Shown piece by piece: positions 34,815 to 45,600 of a DNA stretch of 56,968 nt. Origin of the DNA: Chloroflexota bacterium (lineage in GTDB: Bacteria; Chloroflexota; Anaerolineae; UBA4142; SHND01); assembly GCA_029778615.1 (NCBI GenBank), contig JAKOPZ010000080.1, forward strand, positions 1 to 56,968, given 5' to 3'. Each line of letters starts with the position of its first letter. The first letter of the stretch is position 1. The notes beneath the pieces were generated by a model that did no database searches, had not been told where the DNA came from, and saw only the letters and a program-made list of their open reading frames with translations. Made by a program: the position numbers and the translations under genes.

Positions 34815-35462
34815 TCACTCTTTTATTTTCCACGCTTCAATCAAAATGCGTCCTTCGCGCACGCGCGCAATTTCGGGACCACGCTGGGGACGTGGCGATT
34901 CGTCGGGCGCACGCGCGATAAAAGTTCCAATGCGTAACTGTGTCGGCATCAACTGCAGCGCCGACACCACCGCGTTGCTGTTGCCCGAAGCGCCTGCGTG
35001 CACGACTCCGCGCAATCTGCCCCAGACCAACACATCGCCGGCGGCAACAATTTCTGCGCCGGGATTCACATCACCCATGACGACAACATGTCCCGCATAG
35101 CGAATCGCTTGACCCGAGCGCAGTGTGCGCGGACACAATGCGGCTTCTTCCCAAACGGCGACGTTTGATATTTGCGGTGGCAGGGAAAGCGGCGGTTCGC
35201 TCAATCCCGGCAAGTGTGCTTGGGTGCCATTACTTGCCCACTCGAACGTCATGTCATGCAGTTCGAGCAGCCACGCCAACTCTTCGGCTTGAACCGGAGT
35301 GAGTGCGCGCTCGCCCGTTTCAATTCGCACATGCCGCGACCGAAAAATGTCTGCGGCGCGCGGGCGCTCCAATTCGAGCGCCAGTTCCGCAAGGATTTTG
35401 GACCAAGCCCCCTCACCAAGAACGACAACCAAACCGTCACCACTGCTCCTGAGCGTAATCAT
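34815..35462 (-). CDS. minC: Septum site-determining protein MinC, copy 1
   Basis: 215 residues from ATG 35462 (an in-frame TTG lies at 35492). The N-terminal FtsZ-directed domain (about 1-85) is joined by a short linker to the C-terminal beta-helix: RTLRSGQAIRYAGHVVVMGDVNPGAE, then VLVWGRLRGVVHAGASG, and QLRIGTFIA. These match the MinD-binding surface. It inhibits FtsZ polymerisation where MinD places it. The second copy lies directly upstream. An AT-rich -10-like TATGATATATT precedes the start. Confidence 0.9.
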   Translation of the reverse strand: MITLRSSGDGLVVVLGEGAWSKILAELALELERPRAADIFRSRHVRIETGERALTPVQAEELAWLLELHDMTFEWASNGTQAHLPGLSEPPLSLPPQISNVAVWEEAALCPRTLRSGQAIRYAGHVVVMGDVNPGAEIVAAGDVLVWGRLRGVVHAGASGNSNAVVSALQLMPTQLRIGTFIARAPDESPRPQRGPEIARVREGRILIEAWKIKE

Positions 35463-35572
35463 GGTGGGCGACAGCTCAATTGGTAAAGTCAACCCGTTTC
35501 ATCAAATGAGCTCAAACCTTAATATATCATACCCTTCTTGAATTTTCCACTGGCACCGCGCGCAGAAAAAAC

Positions 35573-35597
35573 AAAAATCCGCTTGCGGCGGATTTTT
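35573..35597. terminator. Terminator between the two minC copies
   Basis: AAAAATCCGC/GCGGATTTTT is a perfect 10-bp stem with A and T runs built in. It separates minC copy 2 from copy 1, suggesting separate transcripts. Confidence 0.7.
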
Positions 35598-35620
35598 GGA
35601 TGAAAACGATAACGACAGCG

Positions 35621-36274
35621 TCACACGCGCCACGGCTCGATGACGATGCGTCCCTCGCGCACGAGCGCCATTTCAGGGCTGCGCGTCTTGCGTTTCTTGT
35701 CATCGGCAGAACTCGCCGCGATAAAATTTCCGATTCGCAATTGCGGCGGGTTCAACGCGAACGCGCCAATTGTCGCGTGGTCGTCGCCACCCGCGCCCGC
35801 GTGCACCAACCCGCGCAGTTTTCCGAAAATCAATACATCGCCCGTTGCCACAATTTCCGCGCCGTCGTTCACATCGCCGTACACAATCACCGGTCCTTGA
35901 TGATGAATGATTTGTCCCGAGCGCAGTGTGCGGCGAATCATCAGCACTTGATGCGCTTCGGTCTCGCGCGTGTACATGTCCGGGCGTTCCGCGCGCGGCG
36001 CGGGCGCCGCCGTCGCGGCGGGCATCATTGCGCCAACCTGAATATTGTGCGCCGCCAAAATGCTTTCCAATTCCTCCCGTTCCCCTTGATTCAAAAACCG
36101 CTTGCCCGTTTCAATGCTCACACGGGCGCCGCGAAAAAACGCGGAAGCATTCGGGCGCGCCAGCTGCTGTTCCAAATCGCGCAGTACACTGTCCCAATCG
36201 CCATCGCCGAGCACAATCAGGACCCCTTCGCGCGTGCCGCGCCAACTCACTTTGGCATCCGATTCCGTATTCAT
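35621..36274 (-). CDS. minC: Septum site-determining protein MinC, copy 2
   Basis: 217 residues. Same two-domain layout as copy 1: an N-terminal domain (to about 80) and a C-terminal beta-helix with RTLRSGQIIHHQGPVIVYGDVND, VLIFGKLRGLVHAGAGG and QLRIGNFIAA. The two C-terminal domains are clearly similar; the N-terminal domains and linkers have diverged, and this copy has an Ala/Pro-rich linker (PAATAAPAPRAERP). Two minC genes in tandem are unusual. The copies may divide FtsZ inhibition and MinD binding between them, or form mixed dimers. A terminator lies between the copies. Confidence 0.88.
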   Translation of the reverse strand: MNTESDAKVSWRGTREGVLIVLGDGDWDSVLRDLEQQLARPNASAFFRGARVSIETGKRFLNQGEREELESILAAHNIQVGAMMPAATAAPAPRAERPDMYTRETEAHQVLMIRRTLRSGQIIHHQGPVIVYGDVNDGAEIVATGDVLIFGKLRGLVHAGAGGDDHATIGAFALNPPQLRIGNFIAASSADDKKRKTRSPEMALVREGRIVIEPWRV

Positions 36275-36366
36275 GGTGTGCCACCCTTGTACTTGGGAGA
36301 GTGCAGAGCTTGTCGTGTCAACATGGCTTGGTTATACAACGAGTTTTCGATTACGTCATTCACAGA

Positions 36367-36450
36367 GCGATTACAATCGCATACTTGGTATGCAGCGTTT
36401 AGACGTGACAGGTTTCGGCGGTGGAGTTCACCGCATAAACCTGTCACGTC
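36367..36450. repeat. Three consecutive hairpins behind the HD-GYP gene
   Basis: In order: GCGAT-taca-ATCGC (about 36367-36380), GCATA-cttgg-TATGC (about 36379-36393), and a perfect 14-bp stem GACGTGACAGGTTT / AAACCTGTCACGTC (36402-36450) that holds an inner GCGGTG/CACCGC stem. There is no U-tract on either side. The last hairpin ends 15 bp from the HD-GYP stop codon. It could be a 3' stabiliser, a terminator of unusual kind, or a palindromic repeat. Confidence 0.6.
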
Positions 36451-36464
36451 TTGATGCAGAGTCA

Positions 36465-39440
36465 TCAGAGCAGCTGCAAAAATGCTTGCACTACACGCGG
36501 GTCGAACGCTTTGCCTGCCTGGTCTTGCAAATACGCGCGCACTTGAATCTCCATCCACGCGGTGCGATAGGGACGATTTGAACGCAGCGCGTCCCACGTA
36601 TCTACAACAGCAAAGATGCGCGCGGCGAACGGAATTTCTTCACCTTTGAGTCCGCGCGGATAACCGGAGCCGTCCCAGCGTTCATGGTGACAGTACGGGA
36701 TTTCAAGTGAGCGGTTCAGGTAGGGGATCGGCGCGAGCATCTCGTACGCAAATTGCGGATGGCGCCGCATCACGCGCCATTCATCCGGTTCCAGCTTGTC
36801 GGGCTTGAGGAGAATGCGGTCGGGAATTCCCATCTTGCCAATGTCATGCAGCAGCGCACCGCGCTTGATGTGAATGAGGTCGGCTTCGCTCACGCCGAGC
36901 GCGCGCGCCAGCCGAAGCGTCAGTTCGGTAACACGTTGGGTATGTCCTTCGGTTTCGTGGTCGCGCATATCGAGCGCGCGCGACCAACCTTCAATCGTCG
37001 AATCGTACGCGAGTTTCAAATCTTGGTTGGTGCGTTCCAGATGATTGACGAGCGCGGCATTGTCCATGGTGAGCGCGGCTTGTGCCGCAATCGCGCCTGC
37101 CAGGTCGATCCATTCGCCGTCGGGTTGAATCAGCGTGCGCGAAAACAATTCCAATACACCTTGCAGTACGCCTTTGGCAATCAACGGAATGGCGACATAG
37201 CTTTTGAAATCTTCGTACGGCAAGAGCGGCGCGTGACCCAAGCCGTCTATGGCGTGGTCCAAATCGGGCACCACAATCACGCGGCGTTCCAGCGCGCACG
37301 CGCCCGCATATCCTTTGCCGAGCGCGAGTTGCGTATGCTGTAAGGCGCTGGTGCGAAAACCGCGCGCGGCGCTAAACAACAACGTTTGCGATGCGGGTTC
37401 ATATTGCAAAACGGTTCCCGCATCCATATTCAATTGCGCCAACGCGTGTGTGAGCAAAATGTCGAGCGTCACGCGCAAATCGGTGCCCGCGCTGATGGCG
37501 GTATCAATGGCGCGCAATGCCGCGAGCTGCTGCATGCGTTGTTCTGTTTGTGCCAACGATGCCGCGCGCGCAAACGCGTTGCCCGCGATTTCGGCGATGG
37601 TGGTCAGCAACGCGACTTCGTTGGCGTCCAACACGCGCGGATGCGGAACAGAAATCGCGAAAACGCCGATGGGTTCGTGCACGTTGCGTACGGGCACCAG
37701 CGCGCCGCTGACCGCGTGCGGAACTTGGTCGCGCGCCAATTCACTCGTCAACGGGTCCGTCATAAAATCGCGCGTCAGATACGGCAGGTTCGTTTGCATG
37801 ACTTGACCTGCAATCCCATCGTTTGCGGGAGCGCGGCGCGGTGTGCGCGTGAACCAGCCGCGTGATGCCTGCACAATCAAATCGCGGCGGTTCGCGGCGA
37901 GAAAGGCAATTTGCCCATCGCGCGCATTCAAGGCGCGCAGCGTTTCGTCCAACACGCGCGCAGAAATTTCTGCTTGCGTCATCGCTTGGCGCACAACCGT
38001 CGAAATGCGATTCAGCGCGTCCAATTCTTGCAAACGCTGTTGCGTTTCTTGCCACAGGCGCGCGTTTTCGAGCGCGGCAGAGACTTGGCGCGCAAACAGT
38101 GCGACGGTATCCAAATCGGACCGATTTAGATTATTGCCAATGACCATGAGAATGCCCGTCATGGTATTTTGCCGCATCAACGGCGCCATCAAGACCGCGC
38201 CGCGCGCAGCTTGTTCCAAAACCCATTCGGCGAGCAGCGCCGCTTCCGGCGCGAGCTGTTCTGTCGCCACCGGCGCGAGCGAGTCGCGCATGACGCTCTT
38301 GCCTGCTTCCAATTGGGTGAGTGCATCGCCCAACCAACGGAAAGGCAAAACCATGTTCGGTTTGGGGACGAATGCAAATTCCGCGCGCGCGGTAGAATGC
38401 GCGGACGTGTGGACATGCGCCAAGCCCTCTGGCGTGCGTTCGTACACTTGGGCGAAACTACCGAGCGCGCGCAGTTCGTCACAGGCGGCGCGAAAAATTT
38501 CGGCGGGTTCGCGCAGGGCTTGAATTTCGGCGGCAGCGCGGTTGAGCGATTCCAATTGAATGGCGCGCCGACGTGTCTCGTTGAGCAAGCGCGCATTTTC
38601 CAGCGCGATAGCGGCTTGGTCGGCAAACGCCAGCAGACGCTCCGACGCGGCATCATCAAAAAAATCAGTGGTCGCGCTGTCCAAATTCAAAAAACCAATC
38701 GTCTCGCCGCGCACGCGAATTGGCGCCGCCACATACGAACGAATCCATGCCGTCTCGGGAATGGGAATCCAGCCGCGCGCGCTTTGTGTATCGCGCAGCA
38801 GCAGCGGTGTTCCCGTTTTCAGCATTTGCTGCATGTTGGGGAAAGCTTGAATTTGAAAGGTCATGTCGCGAATGGACATGCGGTTTGGCTCGCCATAGCC
38901 GCGCGAACCTACGACGCGCGCGCGTGTGCCTTCAATCAACATCACGTTCGCGGCATCGTGCGGTACGACGCGTCCGACATGGGCGAGAATGCGCTCGATG
39001 ACTTGCTCCAGGTTCAAAGTGCTGTTCAGTAACGCAGCCGTGTCGCGCAATGCTTCGGCGAGTTGGCGTTGTTCGCGTTCCGCGTGTTCGACCTGTTTGC
39101 GCGCAGTAATGTCTTGAAACAAAACAGCAAACTGTCCGTGTTTTGGACAGAATGCTGTAATCTGATAGTGTCGCCCCGTCGCGGCGCTGTAATTTTCAAA
39201 ATGCGCGGACTCGCCTGTCAACGCCACGCGCCCGTAGGTTTCAATCCAAAAGAGTTCGAGATTCGGCAAAAGCGCGCGTGCCGTTTTGCCCACCAGGTCA
39301 TCGGCGCGCAAGCCGGTCATGCGTTCATACGCCGGGTTGATTTGTAAAAAGCGATAATCAATGGGCATGCCCTGTGTGTCACAAATAATTTCGTGGAGCA
39401 CAAAGCCGCTGTCCAATTCTTGGAAAAGTTGTTCCAGCAT
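36465..39440 (-). CDS. PAS-GAF-HD-GYP cyclic-di-GMP phosphodiesterase
   Basis: 991 residues from ATG 39440 (AAGGAG 5 bp upstream; a GTG 6 bp earlier overlaps it). Order: PAS (about 1-118), four GAF-type domains (about 125-290, 300-470, 480-640 and 650-800), then an HD-GYP domain with catalytic HD at 865-866 (LLHDIGKMGIPDRILLKP) and HHERWDGSGYPRGL (about 925-938). The GYP and metal residues are intact, so activity against cyclic-di-GMP (to GMP via pGpG) is likely. No membrane helix is visible, so it is a cytoplasmic sensor-effector. It is divergent from the giant hybrid kinase whose cluster ends in a GGDEF cyclase. Confidence 0.9.
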   Translation of the reverse strand: MLEQLFQELDSGFVLHEIICDTQGMPIDYRFLQINPAYERMTGLRADDLVGKTARALLPNLELFWIETYGRVALTGESAHFENYSAATGRHYQITAFCPKHGQFAVLFQDITARKQVEHAEREQRQLAEALRDTAALLNSTLNLEQVIERILAHVGRVVPHDAANVMLIEGTRARVVGSRGYGEPNRMSIRDMTFQIQAFPNMQQMLKTGTPLLLRDTQSARGWIPIPETAWIRSYVAAPIRVRGETIGFLNLDSATTDFFDDAASERLLAFADQAAIALENARLLNETRRRAIQLESLNRAAAEIQALREPAEIFRAACDELRALGSFAQVYERTPEGLAHVHTSAHSTARAEFAFVPKPNMVLPFRWLGDALTQLEAGKSVMRDSLAPVATEQLAPEAALLAEWVLEQAARGAVLMAPLMRQNTMTGILMVIGNNLNRSDLDTVALFARQVSAALENARLWQETQQRLQELDALNRISTVVRQAMTQAEISARVLDETLRALNARDGQIAFLAANRRDLIVQASRGWFTRTPRRAPANDGIAGQVMQTNLPYLTRDFMTDPLTSELARDQVPHAVSGALVPVRNVHEPIGVFAISVPHPRVLDANEVALLTTIAEIAGNAFARAASLAQTEQRMQQLAALRAIDTAISAGTDLRVTLDILLTHALAQLNMDAGTVLQYEPASQTLLFSAARGFRTSALQHTQLALGKGYAGACALERRVIVVPDLDHAIDGLGHAPLLPYEDFKSYVAIPLIAKGVLQGVLELFSRTLIQPDGEWIDLAGAIAAQAALTMDNAALVNHLERTNQDLKLAYDSTIEGWSRALDMRDHETEGHTQRVTELTLRLARALGVSEADLIHIKRGALLHDIGKMGIPDRILLKPDKLEPDEWRVMRRHPQFAYEMLAPIPYLNRSLEIPYCHHERWDGSGYPRGLKGEEIPFAARIFAVVDTWDALRSNRPYRTAWMEIQVRAYLQDQAGKAFDPRVVQAFLQLL

Positions 39441-39601
39441 AGGCACTCCTTGAAAAAAACAAAACGATTATACAGCTGGCACGCCGCGCTGCGCGGCTTT
39501 GGTTTAGCTAATACTTTGGTCATGGGACAAACAATCTATCTTCATTGCGCGCAAGCTGCGCTATAATTTTTATGCCCCGGTCATTGGACAAAAGGAATCA
39601 A

Positions 39602-42600
39602 ATGAAACAGCTTCGAACTGTATCACGACCCGAAGTCATTATCTTTGCGGCAGGGCTTGTCATTCTCGCGCTTGTGGCAGTGGAGCTTGGATTGGTGCAG
39701 GCGGCGCTGACGAGTGTTTCACCTGTACGCTCCACGCTCGACCCGCTGGCGACTTGGAATCTGACGTCGGTGCTGGACTTGTTATGGCGCTACAGTTGGG
39801 TTTTGATTTTGTTGGTGATGGCAATCTTTGCGGGACTGGGATTGATGCTGGTGCGCAATCGCCGCGCCGGCGAACAACAGAGCGCCGAGCTGGAACACAA
39901 GATTCAAGAACGCACCGCGCAGCTGGCATATGAACGCAATTTGCTGCGCACTTTGCTCGACCATATCCCCGCCGAAGTGTATATCAAAGATGCGCAAGGA
40001 CGTTTTCTCGACGCGAATGCAATGGTGGCGCAAAAATTTGGCGTGGACGCGCCGGAAGCGTTGGTGGGCAAAACGGATTTGGATTTGCGCGCGAATGCGG
40101 CACAAGATTTCGCGCTCGAGCAAAATGTGCTTGCCACGGGCGAGCCGTTGTTGAATCGTGAAACAGTGGATGCAGAGAACCACCGCTGGCGTTTGGAAAA
40201 CAAAATTGCGCTGCGCGACGGGCAGGGAAAAATCGTGGGCTTGGTCGGTCTCAATTGGTACATTACCGAGCGCAAGCAAACGGAACAAGCCCTACAGCAG
40301 CGCGCGGACGAGTTTGCGGCATTGTACGAAAGCAGCCGCGACCTCGCATCACAGACCGATTTGGCAAGTTTATTGGACACCCTTGTCCTGCGCGCGCGCC
40401 AACTTTTGAAAACCCCGTGGGGCGACATGGCGCTTTATGATGCGGCACGCGGCGACCTTGAATTTGTCGTGACGCAGAGCCGCGCCACGATGGTCGGCAC
40501 GCGTCGCCAAATGGGTGTCGGCGTTGTGGGGCGGGTCGCTGAGACGCGCCAACCAATGTATGTTAACGATTACCCCGCGTGGGATGGGCGCATGGAGAAG
40601 TATGCCGAATCGGGCATTCGCTCCGTGCTCGCCGTTCCGATGTTGTATCGCGGCGAACTTGTTGGCGTGCTGTGTGTCATCGAAGTGGGCGCGGCGAGCC
40701 GCGATTTTGGCGAAGCCGATGTGCGCCTGTTGTCGCTCTTTGCCCAACAAGCGGCGAGCGCGGTCTATAATGCGCGGTCGCTTGAAACACAGCGCCGCGC
40801 GCGCGAACAAGCCGAAAAACTTTTAGCCGCGACACAGGCACTTGGCGCGACGCTCGATTTGCAGCAAGTGCTGGAACTCATCTTGAAAGAATTGCAGCAG
40901 GTGGTGCCGTACGACAGCGCGTCGGTTCAGGAACTCAAGGGCGACCAGCTGGAGATTCTCGGCGGCGTCGGCTTTACCAATTTGGCAGAAATTGTCGGCA
41001 CGCGTTTCAATATTGTCAACGGCGACAATCCCAACAAACACGTTATCGCCAGCCGCAAGCCGCTTATCCTCGAAGATGCGGGCGATGAGTATCATAATTT
41101 TCGCGAGAAACGCTTTGACGTTTTGGAAATTCATTCGTGGCTCGGCGTACCGCTTTTATTTGGCGAGCGCATCATCGGGATGTTGACGCTCGATAAACGA
41201 GAGCCACAGTTCTACGCGCCCGCGTCCGCGCAGCTCGCGCTTGCTTTTGCCACGCAAGCGGCGATTGCAATTGAAAATGCGCGGCTGTTTGAAAAGACAC
41301 AAGACGCGCTCGCGGTGAGCGAACGTTCGGAAGCCGCGCTGCGCCGCCAGACTGCGCGCTTGCGCGTGGCTGCTGACCTTGGACGCGCGGTGACGGCGAT
41401 TTTGGAAATTGACCAGGTGGTCCCGCAAATCGCGACGCTCATTAACGAGTACTTTGGGTATTATCATATCGGATTGTTTCTGATAGACGAGAGCGGGAAA
41501 TGGGCAGTGCTCAAAGGCAACAACGGCGAAATGCCGCATCCTTTGGACGGCAAAGAATTTCGCCTGCCCGTCGGCAATCCTACGAGTATGATTGGCTATG
41601 TCACGGGTAACGGCAGAGCTTATGTGAGCAGCGACGTGAGCGCCGACCCCCATTATTACTTTGAACCAACGCTTCCCGACGTGCGTTCGGAAGCGGTGTT
41701 TCCATTGATTGCGGGCGGCAAGATTATTGGCGCGCTCGATATTTCCTCCGACACGCGCGACGCATTCAAGGCGGATGATATTTCAATCCTGTCATTGGTT
41801 GCCGACCAAGCCGCGATTGCGATTCAGAACGCGCGTCTGTATCAAGCCGCACAACAAGAACTGGCAGAACGCAAGCGCGCCGAAGCCGAAACGCGCGAGC
41901 GCAATCGCGAGCTTGAAGTCATTACGCGTATTTCTGAAATCTATACGAGCACCCTCGACACCACTGACGCGCTGCAACAAATGGCGCGCGAAATGACCAA
42001 AATTTTTCGCGCGCGCAATTGCGGCATCGCAGTGCTCAATGCCGAAGGCACGGAACTCCAAGTCATTGCCGACGCGCTCGATGTAAAGCATGCGCAGCGC
42101 GCCGTCGGCATCGTCATTCCCGTCCTGGGCAATCCTTCGTCGCAGTATGTTATCGAGACCGGAAAATCGCTGGTCATCCCGCACGCGCAGACCGACCCGC
42201 GCACCGAGCTCATTCACGAACGCATGAAACAGCGCGGCACACATTGTCTTGCCATTGTGCCGCTCTTGTCCAAAACTCAAGTCATTGGCACGATTGGTTT
42301 GGACATGACCGACCCCAACGCTGTGTATAGTGAACGCGAAATACGCCTCGCGGAAACCATTGCAACGCAAATGGCGGGTGTGCTTGAAAAGGCGCAGCTC
42401 TTTGAATTGACCCAGCAGCACGCGCAAGAGCTGGCTGCTATCAACCAAGTGGCGAGCGCCATTTCACAACAGCTTGAATTGGAGCAGCTGTTGGAAACTG
42501 TGCATTCTCAAATTCAACGCGTCATGTCGGTGGACGCGTTCTTTGTCGCGCTGCTTGACGAGACGGGTGAGTGCGTCAGCTTTCCCTTTATCTTTGACGA

Positions 42601-45600
42601 TGGCAAGCGCTTTCCTGCCGAAACCGAGCGCCAACTCCCCGTTGGCAATGTCAAACGCGCGATAGCGCAAGGTGAACCACTTTTGCTCCGCCGAACTCCC
42701 GCCGAGCTGCGAGACAAGACCACATCCGGCGCAAACACCATTGGCGCCCAGCGCTATGCGGCATCGCTGTTGTTTGTCCCGATGCGCATCGGCGCGCGGA
42801 TAATTGGCTGCATTTCCGCGCAGAGTTATGAATTTAATGCCTACTCGTCGCGCGAGGCAGATGTGTTGGTCGGCATCGCCAATCATGTTGCCATTGCTAT
42901 CCAAAATGCAAATCTGTTCAAGGAATCGCAAAACGCGCTCCAAAAAACGCAGCTCGCGCTGTTGCAGGTCGGCGAGGCACAGGGCAAGCTGGAAGAAAGC
43001 GAACTGCGCCTCCGCACGCTCTTTGCTGCTTCGCCCGACGCCATCATCGTGGTTGACCCGCATGACCCGGTGGTGCTCTGGCCCATCATGGACTGCAATC
43101 AAGTCATCAGCCGAATGACCGGCTATACACGCCAAGAGCTCATTGGACAGTCCATTAATCTGGTCAACGTGACCCCCGCGTCACGCGCCGAGTTTGATGA
43201 ATTCGTCGCGCGTGTCCGCGAAAACGGCGTCGTGCGTATGGAAACCGCGCATCGGCACAAGGACGGTCACGAATACCCCATCGAAATTTCAATGACGCTG
43301 ATTACCTCGAGCGGACGCGAATTGCTGATGGGCATTGCGCGTGATATTACGGAACGCAAACTCGCAGAGGAACGTTTGCGCGCCAACGAATCGCTCTATC
43401 GTTCATTGGTGGAAGCGATTCCGCAGTGTGTGACGCGCAAAGACCTGCAAGGACGCATCACGTTTGGCAACTCGCGTTACTTGGCGGACACGCAAAAGAC
43501 ACCGGCAGAAATTTACGGCAAGACTGATTTCGATTTTCATCCTTACGAATTGGCGACCAAGTACTGGCAAGATGATATGCGAATCATCCGCAGCGGCGAG
43601 CCGCTCGACACCATCGAAGAGCACGAACGCGGAGACGGCGCGCGCACGTTTGTGCATGTCATCAAAACGCCGCTGCGCGATGACGCGGGCAACATTAACG
43701 GCATTCAGACCATGTTTTGGGACATTACGTCCGAGCGCGAACAAAGCGAACGCCTGCGCGAACGCGAAGAACTGTTGTCCCGCGTTTTGGAAACGGTTGA
43801 GGACGGAATTTATATTGTTGACCGCACCGGCAAGATGACCTTTATCAACAAAGCCACCGAGCGCATTATCGGCATCACGCGCGACCAAATCTTGGGCGCA
43901 CAGTACAACGACGCACGCTGGCAAATGACCACTCTCGACGGCAAGCCATTTCCCGAAGCACAACAGCCCTTTACCCAAATCATGGCAACGGGCGAGCCGG
44001 TGTACGATGTGGAGCAATCCATTTTGCGCGCCGATGGGACGCGAGTGACGGTCTCGATTAATGCCGCGCCTTTGCACGATGCCGATGGCAAAGTGGTTGG
44101 CGAGGTCGCCTCCATGACGGATATTACCGCGCGCAAACAAGCAGAAAACCAACTGCGCGAGAGTGAACGCCTGTTACGTCAGGCGCAGCAGATTGCGCAC
44201 GTGGGTTCGTGGCGCTGGGATTTTGAAACCGGACACCTTGAATGGTCCGAAGAAATGTATCGCATCTATGGGATGGAACACGCGGACTTGACCCACGATA
44301 TTCGACAGGTGATTGAACAAACCGTCCATCCCGACGACCGCGCGCGCGTGCATCAAGCAACCGACAAGAGTTTGAATGGACACGCCGCACCGTTGGAATA
44401 TCGCGTGGTGCATCGTGACGGGCAGGAACGCACGGTATGGACGGAAGGCGAAATTGTCCGCGACGCAAGCGGCACCCCGCTCGGGATGGTCGGCATTGTG
44501 CAGGATATTACCGAACGCAAGCATGCCGAAGCCGAACTGCGCCGTCAAAATGAATATTTGGACGCGTTACACGAAACGACCATCAACTTGATTGGGCGAC
44601 TGCATCTGCACGACCTCTTGCAAGCGATTGTTCAACGCGCCGCCAAGCTGATGGATACGCAGCACGGTTATATTTATTTGCATGAAACGGACGCCGATGA
44701 GATGGCAATGAGTGTGGGCGTGGGACTCTTTGAACAAATGGTGGGCACTGCCACGCGGCGCGGTGTGGGCGCAACGGGTGTTGTATGGGAAACGGGCGAA
44801 GCGCTCCTCATTGACAATTATCAATTATGGGACAACCGCTTGCACAAGCGGGGGACTTCGGAGGTCCGCGCGCTGGTGAGCATTCCTTTGAAATCGCGTG
44901 ACCAGGTGGTGGGCGTATTTGGAGTGGCGTACAGCGACGCGGAACACAAATTTGACGAAACCTCCGTTGACATTTTGACGCGCTTTGCGCAGCTTGCCGC
45001 CATCGCGCTCGACAATGCGCGTTTGTATGATGCCGCGCAGCAGGAATTGACCGAACGCACACGCGCCGAAGAAAAATTCCGCGCGCTGTTCACCGCATCG
45101 CCCGACGCGATTTTGCTGCTGGACCCCAGTCAACCGCATTGGCCCATTGTGGACTGCAATCAGGCGGCATGTGATATGAACGGTTACACGCGCGAGGAAC
45201 TGATTGGTCAAAGCATTGATATTTTGAATACAGCGCCGGGGACGCCGGAAGAACGCGCGGAATACTTGGAAACCATTCGACGCAGCGGCATTTTGCATGT
45301 GGAGGCGGAACATCGTCGTCGCGACGGACAGATTATCGTGATGGAAACGTCCACCTGTTTGCTCACGCTCGGCGAACATGAAATGGTGTTGGGCATTGAC
45401 CGCGATGTTACCGAGCGGCGCCGCGTGGAACGCGAAATGACGCATCAGCGTGAGGTGCTGCAAACCGTTTTTGATAACAGCCCGGTGATGATTGGGATGT
45501 TTGATGTGGCGGGACACTATACGTTGATTAATCGCGAATGGGAACAGACGCTCGGCTATACGGTAGAGGAAATGAATCGCGGGGATGTCATGGTGGGGAT

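Noticed and set aside
35450-35500. tRNA-like sequence AGCTCAATTGGTAA
   Set aside because: Only a D-arm resemblance; no anticodon or T-arm follows, and it lies at the 5' end of minC.
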